Positions 9,711 to 19,842 are shown, counted from the stretch's first letter. The stretch is DNA of 64,000 nt from Candidatus Brocadia sp. WS118 (GCA_007618135.1 PHFX01000150.1:39856-103855); one strand, 5' to 3'. Notes: a model not told the origin generated them from the sequence alone. Translations and numbers: made by a program.

Positions 9711-10112
9711 ATGACAAACCACAAAGACACAAAGGACACAAAGAGAAGTGATGAATTGTCAAAAAAGATAATTGGTGCGGCGATTGAGGTTCATCGATAC
9801 TTAGGACCGGGTTTACTCGAATCTGCTTATGAGGAATGCCTTTGTTACGAATTAGCATCAAAAAGGATTTCTTTCGAAAGGCAGATAAATTTGTCAATTA
9901 CCTATAAAAGTGTCCGTCTTGATTGCGGGTATAGAATAGATATTTTAGTTGAAAAGTTAGTAATTATAGAATTGAAAACTGTTGAACATATTGAACCGAT
10001 ACATGAGGCTCAACTTCTGACATATCTGAAACTTTCTGATTTATGGCTTGGACTTCTTATAAATTTTAATGTTCCGGTCTTAAAAGATGGTATCTGCCGG
10101 ATTGTAAATTAA
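9711..10112 (+). CDS. GxxExxY protein (first cassette)
   Basis: A 133-residue GxxExxY protein, a family related to PDDEXK nucleases. The signature is GPGLLESAYEECL and the nuclease-like core is YRIDILVEKLVIIELKTV. The cellular role of this family is not established. Its first residues (NHKDTKDTKR) are encoded by the left copy of an inverted repeat whose right copy follows the stop. It lies between cheD and cheC and looks like a self-contained cassette inserted into the operon. Confidence 0.88.
   Translation: MTNHKDTKDTKRSDELSKKIIGAAIEVHRYLGPGLLESAYEECLCYELASKRISFERQINLSITYKSVRLDCGYRIDILVEKLVIIELKTVEHIEPIHEAQLLTYLKLSDLWLGLLINFNVPVLKDGICRIVN
9717..9744 (+). repeat. Left inverted repeat of GxxExxY cassette 1
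   Basis: AACCACAAAGACACAAAGGA with a further CACAAAGAG. It is the inverse of 10117-10142 with few mismatches, and it forms the start of the GxxExxY coding sequence. Related half-copies occur at about 12637-12663, 33466-33480 and 33732-33755. Confidence 0.75.
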
Positions 10113-10116
10113 TTTC

Positions 10117-10142
10117 TTTGTGCTCTTTGTGCCTTTGTGGTT
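10117..10142 (+). repeat. Right inverted repeat of GxxExxY cassette 1
   Basis: CTTTGTGCTCTTTGTGCCTT continuing TGTGGTT, the inverse complement of the sequence at 9717-9744. Confidence 0.75.
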
Positions 10143-10174
10143 ATGAAGGTTTAATGATAATTGAAAGGTAAAAT

Positions 10175-10776
10175 ATGCATATTACTCAAGATCGTATGAA
10201 AGTAATTGAAATAATGTCGCGGCTTAGTATCGACAGGGCTTCCAGAGCTCTCTCTAAGATACTCAGAACCGGCGCAAAGATTACGCTTTCAAATGTGTAC
10301 TTAGCGGATTTAAGCGAAACTACTGAAAAAATGAATAATGATCTCCGGGAAATGACTGGCGTTATGGTTGATTTCAAAGGAAACATAGGCTGCAAGCTTT
10401 TATTCATGCTGCCGGTGAACGGTGCATTCATTCTCACCGATCTCTTTCTCAGGCAACCTGCCGGCACGACGAAAGAAAATAACGAATTTACTGAAAGTGT
10501 AATTCAGGAATTAGGAAACATTCTTGCAAGTCATATCAGCAATGCACTGGTATCTGATTTTGACGCCACCTTAGTGCCAGAACCCCCACATGTGCATAAT
10601 GATTATGCAGGAGTTATGTTTTCAAACCTAGTCATGGAACAAGGCATGATGAACGACAAGCTATTACTGATGGAGACAAAATTCGAAATTAGTAAAAATG
10701 AACTTGAATGTTACCTTTTTTTAGTGCCGGAGATGACGTCATTGATAAAGTTGTTAGATAATATAGGAGTAAACAA

Positions 10777-10780
<4 letters not shown>
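10175..10780 (+). CDS. cheC: CheC-family CheY-P phosphatase
   Basis: A 201-residue CheC-like protein. One catalytic ExxN helix is evident as QELGNILASHISNAL. The N-terminal IEIMSRLSIDRASRALSKIL segment is the region where CheC proteins usually read NIGAGNAA. A second ExxN helix is not clear. In the family CheC dephosphorylates CheY-P and is stimulated by CheD, encoded just upstream. The stop overlaps the start of the next cheY by four bases (ATGA), indicating coupled translation with its likely substrate. Confidence 0.88.
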
Positions 10781-11204
<424 letters not shown>

Positions 11205-11238
11205 CCTCTACTAATTGAACATTTTTAGCAAATAATAT

Positions 11239-11266
11239 CTAAGGAATACAGGAAAGCAGGAAAGAT
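11239..11266 (+). repeat. Left inverted repeat of GxxExxY cassette 2
   Basis: CTAAGGAATACAGGAAAGCA and following GGAAAG. The inverse complement at 11641-11667 shares CTAAGGAA, GCAGGAA and CAGGA blocks, so the second GxxExxY gene is also bounded by an imperfect inverted repeat. Confidence 0.55.
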
Positions 11267-11639
11267 GGAGCTTGAATTTGAACAATTGACAGAAAACATC
11301 ATTGCAGCATCCATTGAAGTTCATAAAACTCTTGGACCAGGTTTTCTGGAATCTGTTTATGAAAATGCACTTTCATTGGAATTCGAAACCCGTGACATTC
11401 CTTATAAGCGACAATGGGAAATATCTATATTTTACAACGGAAATGAAATAGGCAAGCACAGACTGGATATGTATGTTTTTAATAAATTTGTAGTTGAATT
11501 AAAGGCGATAAAGGAAATCACAAATGAACATTTTGCAATTGATCGTTCCTATTTGAAAGCAGCAAGACAAAGACACGGCTTGATCTTAAACTTTGCAAAA
11601 CCAATTTTGGAAATAAAAAGAGTAATTTTTACAGAATAA
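11265..11639 (+). CDS. GxxExxY protein (second cassette)
   Basis: A 124-residue GxxExxY protein with signature GPGFLESVYENAL and core RLDMYVFNKFVVELKAI. It is clearly diverged from the first copy at 9711, so it is not a recent duplication. It is inserted between cheY and cheR and is bounded by an imperfect inverted repeat built from AGGAAAGC-type blocks, unlike the one around copy 1. The function of the family is unknown; a nuclease fold is predicted. Confidence 0.88.
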   Translation: MELEFEQLTENIIAASIEVHKTLGPGFLESVYENALSLEFETRDIPYKRQWEISIFYNGNEIGKHRLDMYVFNKFVVELKAIKEITNEHFAIDRSYLKAARQRHGLILNFAKPILEIKRVIFTE

Positions 11640-11640
11640 T

Positions 11641-11667
11641 ATTCCTGATCTTCCTGCTTTCCTTAGA
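11641..11667 (+). repeat. Right inverted repeat of GxxExxY cassette 2
   Basis: ATTCCTGATCTTCCTGCTTT followed by CCTTAG, the imperfect inverse of 11239-11266. Confidence 0.55.
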
Positions 11668-11697
11668 TGTCATTTAAGATTTTTAAAGGAAATACCT

Positions 11698-12531
11698 GTG
11701 GACATCGATATCAACGATAAAGAATTTGGCCTTTTTCAGCGGTTAATTTACAACGAAAGCGGAATAAATCTTACCTCCGCGAAAAAAGAATTATTGAAAT
11801 CTCGCTTAACGAAGCGCTTACGAGAAAGATCGTTGATCTCATTTAAAGAATATTATCAATACATTACTGAAAAAGACACCACGGGTGAAGAACTGGTCAG
11901 TCTGCTGGATTGTATCTCCACAAACCTTACAGAATTTTTTAGAGAATCGGTACATTTTGATTTCTTATCAGAAAAAGTACTTCCTGACTTATTTGAGAAT
12001 AAAAGAAAAATACGGGAGAAAAAGATCAGAATATGGTGTGCAGGATGTTCAACCGGTGAAGAGCCGTACAGTATTTCCATGATGCTGTCAGAATGCCCAG
12101 TACATCTTTCTGAATGGGATATAAAAATATTAGCTACCGATTTGTCAACCCGGGTATTAAAAAAGGCCACACAGGGAATATACGCAAAAGACCGATTAAA
12201 GGGCATTCCCCTTCAAATGCTCAACACGTATTTTAAAAAGGGAGTGCATAATCTCAAGGACTGTTATCAAATAAAGGATTCCTTGAAAAACATGATTGTA
12301 TTTAGAAGGCTTAATCTGACCGATGAAATCTTTCCCTTTAAAGGACAATTTGATTTTATATTTTGCAGGAATGTGATGATTTATTTTGACAAACAAACCC
12401 AGACTAAATTGGTATCAAAATTTTATAAACATCTTGCCCTTGATGGATATCTTTTTATAGGTCACTCTGAGAGCCTTGCTGGTACCGAAACCAGATTCCG
12501 GTATGTGCGCCCGACGATTTATCAGAAGTAA
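11698..12531 (+). CDS. cheR: Chemotaxis protein methyltransferase CheR
   Basis: A 277-residue SAM-dependent methyltransferase that methylates glutamates on MCPs. An N-terminal helical domain (residues ~8-75) is followed by the methyltransferase domain, with SAM motif IWCAGCSTGEEPYSI and the FIFCRNVMIYFD motif. The pre-motif TNLTEFFRE is the usual TxFFRxxxHF region. It starts at GTG 11698 after AAAGGAAA. CheB follows after a 179-base gap. Confidence 0.95.
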   Translation: MDIDINDKEFGLFQRLIYNESGINLTSAKKELLKSRLTKRLRERSLISFKEYYQYITEKDTTGEELVSLLDCISTNLTEFFRESVHFDFLSEKVLPDLFENKRKIREKKIRIWCAGCSTGEEPYSISMMLSECPVHLSEWDIKILATDLSTRVLKKATQGIYAKDRLKGIPLQMLNTYFKKGVHNLKDCYQIKDSLKNMIVFRRLNLTDEIFPFKGQFDFIFCRNVMIYFDKQTQTKLVSKFYKHLALDGYLFIGHSESLAGTETRFRYVRPTIYQK

Positions 12532-12710
12532 CGATCGAGCAAATTTTTGCAGGGTTGGCCAGTGCCAGCCATGTTTAATCTCCTGTCTGCTTGCATACGT
12601 CGCGGCAGGAGGCAATTCTGGCAGGCGACATGACTTCGTGTCCTTTGTGTCTTTGTGGTTCAAACACATACATAAGTTAAAGACCAATGTAGTGGAAAAG
12701 GAGCTTTAAC
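12532..12710. repeat. Spacer with one CACAAAG-type half repeat
   Basis: Between cheR and cheB, CGTGTCCTTTGTGTCTTTGT at about 12637-12656 matches the right end of the inverted repeats seen around the first GxxExxY gene. No gene fits here. The cheB ribosome binding site AAAAGGAG lies at 12696-12703. Confidence 0.5.
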
Positions 12711-13769
12711 ATGGCAAATAAAGTAAAGGTATTGATTGTAGATGATTCTGCCGTAGTCAGAAAAATATTATCCACCGGCTTGAGCAAGGATCAAGGAATT
12801 GAAGTGGTAGGAACGGCTGCGGATCCGTTTATTGCCAGGGACAAAATCATAAATTTAATGCCCGATGTAATCACCCTGGACGTAGAAATGCCCAGGATGG
12901 ACGGCATCTCCTTTCTGCAAAGATTAATGACCTATCATCCTTTACCGGTCATTATGGTCAGTTCCCTGACACAGGCAGGCTGTGAAACCACGTTGAAGGC
13001 TTTAGAAGTGGGTGCACTGGATTTTGTTGCTAAACCATCACTGGATGTGTCTCAGACACTGAATGAGATAGTAACCGAATTGGCGGAAAAGATAAAAGAA
13101 TCGGCAAGTGTTAAAGTCAAAAAGAAAGAATACGCTAAAAATACTAACCGTAAAGATGTAAACATCAGACGGACTCAGTCAAGTCATGCACTCATCAACA
13201 GCACGCACAAGATCGTTGCAATTGGGGCATCAACAGGAGGAACGGAGGCGCTCAAAGAAGTATTGGTGCAGATGCCTCCTGATGCCCCGGGAATATTGAT
13301 CGTGCAGCATATGCCCCAGTTGTTTACAAAATCATTTGCTGACCGATTGAATTCTCTTTGTTCTATCGAGGTGAGAGAGGCAAAGGATGGCGATAGCATT
13401 ATTCCGGGTCTGGCGCTGATTGCGCCGGGAAATTACCACATGGAGTTACGAAGAAATGGCTCCCGATATTACATAACAACAAACCAGGCTCCACCGATTC
13501 GTCGCCATAGACCGTCTGTCGAGGTATTATTTGAATCGGTTGCCAAATACGCTGGTGCGAATGCCGTGGGCGTGATTATGACGGGTATGGGCGACGATGG
13601 TGCAAAAGGACTGTTAAAAATGAAAGAATCAGGCGCTAAAACAATAGCCCAGGACGAAGATAGCTGCGTAGTATTTGGCATGCCCAAGGAAGCAATCAAA
13701 TTAGGCGCGGCAGATACCGTCGTTCCGCTCAATAAAATTACCCCTTCTGTTTTATCGTTATTGAGTTAA
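12711..13769 (+). CDS. cheB: Protein-glutamate methylesterase CheB
   Basis: A 352-residue CheB. The receiver domain has DD at 11-12 and acceptor D57 (VITLDVEMPRMDG). After a lysine-rich linker comes the methylesterase domain with catalytic Ser in IGASTGGTEAL, His in VQHMPQLFT and Asp in GMGDDGAKGL. It reverses CheR methylation when phosphorylated by CheA. It is the last gene of the chemotaxis block, facing the convergent phoU. Confidence 0.96.
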   Translation: MANKVKVLIVDDSAVVRKILSTGLSKDQGIEVVGTAADPFIARDKIINLMPDVITLDVEMPRMDGISFLQRLMTYHPLPVIMVSSLTQAGCETTLKALEVGALDFVAKPSLDVSQTLNEIVTELAEKIKESASVKVKKKEYAKNTNRKDVNIRRTQSSHALINSTHKIVAIGASTGGTEALKEVLVQMPPDAPGILIVQHMPQLFTKSFADRLNSLCSIEVREAKDGDSIIPGLALIAPGNYHMELRRNGSRYYITTNQAPPIRRHRPSVEVLFESVAKYAGANAVGVIMTGMGDDGAKGLLKMKESGAKTIAQDEDSCVVFGMPKEAIKLGAADTVVPLNKITPSVLSLLS

Positions 13770-13810
13770 GCCGCAGATGTTCACGGGAATGCTATTTTGT
13801 TTAGAAAAGA

Positions 13811-13893
13811 ACCTGATAGGGGTAGGGAAGGCTTCACCTCTCCTCCCTCCGAACCATACAGGCAGTTCTCCCGCATACAGCTCTCCGGTCGGT
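13811..13893 (-). mobile_element. Group II intron 3'-end remnant (domains V-VI)
   Basis: On the minus strand this stretch reads GGAGAGCTGTATGCGGGAGA, then CTGTATGGTTC, then GGAGGGAGGAGAGGTGAAGC and TTCCCTACCCCTATC. That matches the highly recurrent domain V and domain VI ends of bacterial group II introns, including compensating changes in the domain V stem. No reverse transcriptase or 5' end is present in the window, since phoU begins only 25 bases away. It is a short relic between convergent cheB and phoU. Confidence 0.6.
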
Positions 13894-13917
13894 GATTATC
13901 CCGCCAGGATTGACAGA

Positions 13918-14583
13918 TTAATACTTCGACACGTTTATTTCTTCCATTCTTCCCGTGACCATAAAGACAATCCTTTCGGCGATGTTGGTAACCCTGTCCG
14001 CAATGCGTTCCAGATTGTGAGACACCCAGGTGAGATAGGTGGCCATGTGAATTATCCTCGGGTTTTCCATCATCATGACCAGGAGTTCCCGGTAAATCTG
14101 GTCATGAAGGGCATCTACCTGATCATCTTCATTGCAGATACGTCTTGCCGTTTCTGTATCCCTGTTAACAAACGCCTTGAGGCATTTGTCAAGCATAGAC
14201 AGCCCTATGTCTGCCATCCTGGGGATATCGATCAGAGGCTTCACCAGTGGTCCTTCGCCAAGTAAAATATTTATCTTTGCAATTCCCTCTGCATGATCAC
14301 CCATGCGTTCGAGATCCGTTACGATGCTCAGGATAGAAGTCAACTCCCTCAAGTCAACCGCCATCGGTTGTTGTGTGGCGATAAGAGAAATACACTTTTC
14401 TTCAATATCAAAACGCTTTTTATTTATGAGAAGATCGTTCTTTACAATTTCCTTGGATGCAGCTATATCTCTTTTTTGTAACGATTCCACAGATTTTCGT
14501 ATAGCGTTTGACACCATTTCTCCCATAAACAACACTTCGTCCTCAAGCGTTTTTAATGCTTTATGATAAGCCTCTCGTGTCAT
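13918..14583 (-). CDS. phoU: Phosphate transport regulator PhoU
   Basis: A 221-residue PhoU that links Pst transport to the phosphate-sensing kinase. Two PhoU repeats are seen, with metal-binding E/DxxxD motifs in LSIVTDLERMGDHAEGIA and WVSHNLERIADRVTNIAE. It is the last gene of the pst block (pstS-pstC-pstA-pstB-phoU), 109 bases after pstB. No phoR/phoB pair is visible in the window. Confidence 0.96.
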   Translation of the reverse strand: MTREAYHKALKTLEDEVLFMGEMVSNAIRKSVESLQKRDIAASKEIVKNDLLINKKRFDIEEKCISLIATQQPMAVDLRELTSILSIVTDLERMGDHAEGIAKINILLGEGPLVKPLIDIPRMADIGLSMLDKCLKAFVNRDTETARRICNEDDQVDALHDQIYRELLVMMMENPRIIHMATYLTWVSHNLERIADRVTNIAERIVFMVTGRMEEINVSKY

Positions 14584-14692
14584 CGTTTCTCCTCATATTT
14601 ATTTTAAAATCAGGTTACTTATTTTCACAGAACCACACTGACACGATAACCTGTGTTCCACCGTGTCCAACCGGATACTTTCTGCAACAAAT

Positions 14693-15472
14693 TTACCCAA
14701 ATCTTCCTGTTATGTAATCTTCCGTCTGTTTTTCCAGTGGGTTGGTAAATATCTCTGTGGTAATATTAAATTCAACCAGTTTGCCAAGCATAAAAAAACC
14801 CGTATAGTCTGATATCCTGGCCGCCTGCTGCATGTTGTGGGTGACAATGATAACCGTATAATCCTTTTTCAAATCACAGAGCATGTCTTCTATCTTGGCA
14901 GTGGCAATGGGGTCTAGGGCTGAACAAGGCTCGTCCAGTAAGATAATCTCTGGTTCCATGGCGATTGCCCGTGCAATACAAATTCGCTGTTGCTGTCCTC
15001 CGGAAAGATCAAGGGCGTTGGTATGAAGTCTGTCTTTTACTTCGTCCCAGAGTGCGCCCTTTTTAAGAGCTTTTTCGCAAATGTCATCAAGGGCACCCCT
15101 TTTTCTGATACCCATAAGCCGCGGACCGTAAATAACGTTTTCATAAATGGTTTTGGGAAAGGGATTGGGCTTTTGAAAAACCATACCGACTCTTCTTCTG
15201 AGTTCTGTTACATCAATCGCAGGACTATAGATGTCCTGGTCATCGATTTTAATGCACCCTTCGATCGTTACACTTTCTATAAGGTCATTCATGCGGTTTA
15301 AACATCTGATTAAAGTGGATTTCCCGCACCCGGAAGGTCCGATAAAAGAGGTAATTTTTTTCTTCGAAATATCAAGGGCTATGCTCTTGAGTGCCTTGAC
15401 TTTACCATAATAAAGAGACAGGTCTATGATATTTACAATCGGTTCGGGAACGTTTATGCGCTCTTTTGCCAT
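14693..15472 (-). CDS. pstB: Phosphate ABC transporter ATPase PstB
   Basis: A 259-residue ABC ATPase that powers phosphate import. Walker A is GPSGCGKST, the Q-loop is in [12 protein letters not shown], the signature LSGGQQQR, Walker [14 protein letters not shown], and the H-loop VTHNM. The FQKPNPFP segment is diagnostic for PstB. A 447-base gap full of repeats separates it from pstA, larger than expected inside this operon and probably due to repeat insertion. Confidence 0.97.
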   Translation of the reverse strand: MAKERINVPEPIVNIIDLSLYYGKVKALKSIALDISKKKITSFIGPSGCGKSTLIRCLNRMNDLIESVTIEGCIKIDDQDIYSPAIDVTELRRRVGMVFQKPNPFPKTIYENVIYGPRLMGIRKRGALDDICEKALKKGALWDEVKDRLHTNALDLSGGQQQRICIARAIAMEPEIILLDEPCSALDPIATAKIEDMLCDLKKDYTVIIVTHNMQQAARISDYTGFFMLGKLVEFNITTEIFTNPLEKQTEDYITGRFG

Positions 15473-15919
15473 AATAATTTACTACGAATAATTACAAATT
15501 CACCTCACGGTGAAATGAATAATCTTCCATCGTCTTCACACTATTTTCCCATCCATCAGTCTTCGTTTTCAATTCCCCCGATATTACACAAGGAATTTCA
15601 AACCAAGATTCTTCGGTCTCTTCACTCCCTCAGAATGACACCATTTGTCATTCTGAGCGAAGCGAAGAATCTATGTATAGGAATTTCAATGTGAAATTGT
15701 AGCGCTGGGGTTTATCCCCGGCAATTGGCCGACCACAAGGGATCGGCGCTACGTCTCAAAAGATGCATTCAAAGAAAAAAGTCGTTGGGGTTTCGTCTTT
15801 TAAAACCCAACCTAATTCAATGTTTAGGAATTTCAATTACCCCACATAATCCCCCGTTTACGGGGGGAAACAGGGGGGAAAGTCGCTGAAGGCCTAATTT
15901 ATGCAGTAAATCGTTATTT
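15473..15919. repeat. pstB-pstA gap with two repeat families
   Basis: 15642-15672 carries a CATTCTGAGCGAAGCGAAGA repeat. From about 15678 to 15902 follows a ~225-base compound repeat: TGTAGCGCTGGGGTTTATCC with its inverse GGGATCGGCGCTACG, then AAGATGCATTCAAAGAAA, and an AATCCCCCGTTTACGGGGGG palindrome. Near-copies are at 42411-42640 (same order), 23085-23255 plus 23452-23532 (split), and partly 48318-48382 (inverted). No gene is present. Confidence 0.8.
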
Positions 15920-17518
15920 TTACATTGCCCCGGTATTGTACCATTTTTTCAGTTTATTTCTTACCACAATGGCTGTAAGGTTAAGGGTAAGCACCGTAAA
16001 GAGCAACACGAGGGTTGTGGTATAGACCATAGGAATAGCAGCCTCTACATTGGGTGATTGAAATCCTACGTCATAAATATGAAACCCCAGGTGCATAAAT
16101 TTTCTCTCCAGATGGATATAGGGAAAGTGACTGTCAATTGGCAAAGAGGGCGCTAGTTTCACGACGCCGGTAATCATCAGGGGCGCAACTTCTCCGGCTG
16201 CCCTTGCCATAGCCAGAATAGTGCCCGTAAGTATGCCTGGGGTAGCCTGCGGTATCACCACTTTCCACAGTGTTTCAATCTTTGTAGCGCCAAGCGCATA
16301 AGAAGCTTCCCGTAAAGCCTTGGGGACAGAAGAGAGCCCCTCCTCCGTTGCCACCACAACTACCGGCACCGTCAGGAGCGACAGGGTGAGCGCTGCCCAT
16401 AAGATACCACCGGTTCCATACGTAGGGGCTGGCAGTGATTCAGAAAAGAAGAGTTTATCAATACCTCCGCCAAAAAAATAGATAAAAAAACCAAGACCGA
16501 AGACACCAAAGACAATGGACGGCACACCCGCCAGATTGCTCACTGATATTCTCACCAACCTGGAAATAAAACTGTCGCCTGCATATTCTTTAAGGTATAC
16601 CGCCGTCAAAACTCCCAGGGGGACAACGGCAATGCTCATGATCAGCACCATCATAACCGTCCCGAAAATAGCGGGAAACACGCCGCCCTCGGTATTCGCC
16701 TCACGCGGTTCGCCCCAGATAAACTCCCAGAATTTTGAGATATAAAATCTCATTTTAGCAAAGACTCCCATCTCATTCGGCATAGAGATACGGACGATCT
16801 GAAATACGGGCACCATCTTTTCCCTGCCATCCGCAAGAAGCACAACGACCTCTTTTTCCCTCGCCTTCACGTAAAACCCGGCAAGAGTATCTTCTTTTTC
16901 CCGGTATATTTTTTCCAGGTGTTCTATCTTAGTATTTAGCGCAGCGGCTCTTTTCTGAATCTTTTCAGAGGGCTGTAGTAACGTCAGACGTTTTAATTCA
17001 AGACGGATTTTTTCCATCCGGTAATTTATATTACCAATTTCCTTTTTCTCTATGTACCGTATCTTTTTATAAAGGGCGTGGCTCTCTCCGAGCAAAGAAG
17101 CCATGCTTTCTGTTTCCAGGGGTTTAACGCCGCCATCCAGTCGTAAACCATGTAAAAAGCCATACAGGTTGCCCCATTCGCGTCTTTCAAAAGTCAGTGC
17201 ATGAACCGGGTAAGTCTGAGATACAATTTCTGCGTTGTCTATCCACCGGAAGTCCATTCCATAGACGTCCCTGTTGCCAACTTTAACTTTTGTCCGGTAA
17301 GCATCTTTTTGATGGGGAACAGACTCCCTCTTAGCAACTTCTCCCAAAATCACTGTACCGTCCTGAAGTGTAAACTGAACGATCTTGCGAGGCCAGAAGA
17401 TGCCAAATCCGTTGATCATAATTAGCACAACCAAACCGGAAATCATCAGGAGACAGGCCGTCAGTGTTCCGCCCGTCAGCCATATATAAGGGTTGCCTGA
17501 TCTCAGAAAATTTTTCAT
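15920..17518 (-). CDS. pstA: Phosphate ABC transporter permease PstA, enlarged
   Basis: A 532-residue inner-membrane permease, against the usual ~290. TM1 at residues ~13-37 is followed by ~240 extra residues with a TLQDGTVILGEVAKRE region and a charged coiled-coil stretch (about 155-210). The typical permease core starts at about 280, with the EAA loop EGLSSVPKALREASYALGATKIETLWKVVIPQATPGI. Its start overlaps the end of pstC by four bases. The insertion would sit on the periplasmic side next to the similar insertion of PstC. Confidence 0.93.
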   Translation of the reverse strand: MKNFLRSGNPYIWLTGGTLTACLLMISGLVVLIMINGFGIFWPRKIVQFTLQDGTVILGEVAKRESVPHQKDAYRTKVKVGNRDVYGMDFRWIDNAEIVSQTYPVHALTFERREWGNLYGFLHGLRLDGGVKPLETESMASLLGESHALYKKIRYIEKKEIGNINYRMEKIRLELKRLTLLQPSEKIQKRAAALNTKIEHLEKIYREKEDTLAGFYVKAREKEVVVLLADGREKMVPVFQIVRISMPNEMGVFAKMRFYISKFWEFIWGEPREANTEGGVFPAIFGTVMMVLIMSIAVVPLGVLTAVYLKEYAGDSFISRLVRISVSNLAGVPSIVFGVFGLGFFIYFFGGGIDKLFFSESLPAPTYGTGGILWAALTLSLLTVPVVVVATEEGLSSVPKALREASYALGATKIETLWKVVIPQATPGILTGTILAMARAAGEVAPLMITGVVKLAPSLPIDSHFPYIHLERKFMHLGFHIYDVGFQSPNVEAAIPMVYTTTLVLLFTVLTLNLTAIVVRNKLKKWYNTGAM

Positions 17519-19842
17519 AATTTACTATACCTGAGCTTCATTCTTTGTCTGACCGTTTCCGCAACGGTATTGACAACAAAGGTGGTCACAAAGAGGAGTA
17601 ACGAAGCGAGAAAAAGCACCCGGTAGAGTGTCCCCCCATGCGGCGCCTCAGGAATCTCAACCGCAATATTCGCAGAAAGCGCCCGGAATCCGTTGAATAA
17701 ATTCCAGTCCATAATGGGGGTGTTACCCGTCGCCATGAGCACAATCATAGTTTCACCCACGGCCCTGCCAAACCCGATCATGACGGCCGAAAAGATTCCG
17801 GGACTTGCCGTGGGCAATACCACCCTGACTGCGGTCTGCCATGGAGTGGCGCCCAAGGCAAGGGAGGCCGATCTGAGGCTGTTGGGAACATTGCTCATGG
17901 CGTCTTCCGATATAGTAAAGATAAGGGGAATCACGGCAAATCCCATAGCAATACCCACCAGAAGGGCATTTCTCTGGTCATATGGTAATCCAAGGATATG
18001 GGAAAGCCATTCCCGGTAATCGCCTTCAAGAAAGAGGGCCTCGTACCCGCCACCAAGCCGAATCGATATATATACAGCGCCAATAATGAACGGTATTAAG
18101 AAGATCGCCTCTATTCCGTAACGGTACCAGCCCTTTCCGAATACCGGCAGGATCTTCCAGCAAAAAATGGCTACAACAATGGAAAGAGTAATAAAAAATG
18201 GCATGATAATAATCGCAGGAAATATTCTCTCCATGAATGGCGCAAGCCAGAGTCCAGCAAGAAAACCAAGGATTACGCTGGGAAGCGCCGCCATGATTTC
18301 AATAACCGGCTTTATTATTTTCAGGGAATTGTGGAGAAACTGGGAGGTATACAACGCCGCAAAGATGCCGATAGGCACTGCAATGATCAGGGCATAAATA
18401 GTGCCTTTGATCGTGCCGAAGATAAGCGGTGTCAGGCTTAGCTTTGGTTCAAAATCATCCGTGCCACCGGTAGACTGCCAGACAAACTCCGGTTTTTCAT
18501 AACCCTCATACCATACCCTGCCAAAGAGGGTTTTTAAGGTTGTTTCCGGGTGTGGGTTTGTAATGTGCCATTGCAAGAGACGTCCCTTTGCATCGGCAAT
18601 CATTATACCGTTTGCCCTTGGCGAAAAGGACAGCGTGGACGCCTGTGCGTCTGTCGCGAATTTTAACAGTGTCTGCTCAGAGGTTGCATGGTTGAGGTGG
18701 ATTGTTCCATCCGCTGCCGCTGTAACGAAACCCTTATCCCTCTGTGAAGCATCAATTCCCATGACCGGGGCGCCGTGAGAGGCAAGGGTATGCACCTTTT
18801 TCAGTGCCCATCCTGAAGATGACAGCTCATCTCTTACCTGCATCCAAACATGCACTCCGCCACTGGCATCGCCGACGACAAGGGAAACATCTCCTAATAA
18901 AAACCCCAACGCAGTTACTGCACTTTCTGATACTTTTACCGTTTCAACAAGAAAGGGGTTTTCTCTGTCCCTTATGTTTATGTGAAATAACTCGCCTGAA
19001 GGCGTCCCCGCATAAAGATTTTCCATAAAGAGGTCAAGCGCCAGGGAAGTTATTTCAGTTTTGCTCCTCTGTTCTGTCAAAGTTCCTAACGGATTATCTG
19101 CTGGCTGTACTACCTCGGGTTCTCCCTTAGCCAGCCCGCCCGTATGCTCCTTTTGCGAAAGATGAAAAACAGGAAGGGAAGGTTGATTTAGGCCCTGTTT
19201 TATGAAAAGACCGGTAATATCTTTCTGAATTTCCTTTTTTTCTCCGTTACCAACAAGTGTTTTTTCGGCTTCAGAAGCTATAAGGACGGCGTGGTTATCA
19301 GTGGTATAAACGGCAGTAACGGTTGTACTGTCGTCTCCCCGGGAAGTAACACAGTGGATTCCTCCTTTCTGATTGTCTAACGGAATCCAGCATTCTTCAG
19401 ATACTTCAGGGATAACGGCACGTCTGTCGCCTTCAAATGATTCAGAAAAAGTGATAGAGACCGTGAAGATTTTTCCATCACTGGTTCCCAGGATAAGACG
19501 ATTGCGGTCTTTATCAGCCGACGTTATGACAGAGCCATTCGGGATGGCAACATGGTATCTTTTCAGGATTACACCATCGTGCAGAGAAATAAATTCCACC
19601 GTACCGTTGTTGTACATAACATAGGCAACCTCCTGGTGATCGTCTACCCCCACGGACATTACCGTACCATGCACGGAGTAAGCATCCTCCTTTGTTACCA
19701 TGGCGCCTTGTAAAAGCGGATATACCTCCAGGAAGATAAAAACAAATAAGGCCAGGATAACTAAAACAGTAACCGCTCCGCCGAACCTGATAGCCCAACG
19801 GGCGGCTGTGTCGGCAATTTTTCTTCGCTTCAGACTTTTCAT
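17515..19842 (-). CDS. pstC: Phosphate ABC transporter permease PstC with beta-propeller-like insertion
   Basis: A 775-residue permease, more than twice the usual length. TM1 is at residues ~22-42. A periplasmic region of ~400 residues follows with WD40/beta-propeller-like blades (for example GVDDHQEVAYVMYNNGTVEF, TSADKDRNRLILGTSDGKIF, GVHVWMQV and AAADGTIHLNHA). The normal permease core starts at about residue 455 with FGTIKGTIYALIIAVPIGI and has the EAA loop SNVPNSLRSASLALGATPWQTAVRVVLPTASPGI. Only three bases separate it from pstS. The propeller may contact PstS or sense ligand; that is inference. Confidence 0.93.
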   Translation of the reverse strand: MKSLKRRKIADTAARWAIRFGGAVTVLVILALFVFIFLEVYPLLQGAMVTKEDAYSVHGTVMSVGVDDHQEVAYVMYNNGTVEFISLHDGVILKRYHVAIPNGSVITSADKDRNRLILGTSDGKIFTVSITFSESFEGDRRAVIPEVSEECWIPLDNQKGGIHCVTSRGDDSTTVTAVYTTDNHAVLIASEAEKTLVGNGEKKEIQKDITGLFIKQGLNQPSLPVFHLSQKEHTGGLAKGEPEVVQPADNPLGTLTEQRSKTEITSLALDLFMENLYAGTPSGELFHINIRDRENPFLVETVKVSESAVTALGFLLGDVSLVVGDASGGVHVWMQVRDELSSSGWALKKVHTLASHGAPVMGIDASQRDKGFVTAAADGTIHLNHATSEQTLLKFATDAQASTLSFSPRANGIMIADAKGRLLQWHITNPHPETTLKTLFGRVWYEGYEKPEFVWQSTGGTDDFEPKLSLTPLIFGTIKGTIYALIIAVPIGIFAALYTSQFLHNSLKIIKPVIEIMAALPSVILGFLAGLWLAPFMERIFPAIIIMPFFITLSIVVAIFCWKILPVFGKGWYRYGIEAIFLIPFIIGAVYISIRLGGGYEALFLEGDYREWLSHILGLPYDQRNALLVGIAMGFAVIPLIFTISEDAMSNVPNSLRSASLALGATPWQTAVRVVLPTASPGIFSAVMIGFGRAVGETMIVLMATGNTPIMDWNLFNGFRALSANIAVEIPEAPHGGTLYRVLFLASLLLFVTTFVVNTVAETVRQRMKLRYSKL

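Noticed and set aside
13777..14265. 162-codon plus-strand frame
   Set aside because: It overlaps the intron relic and is antisense to phoU.
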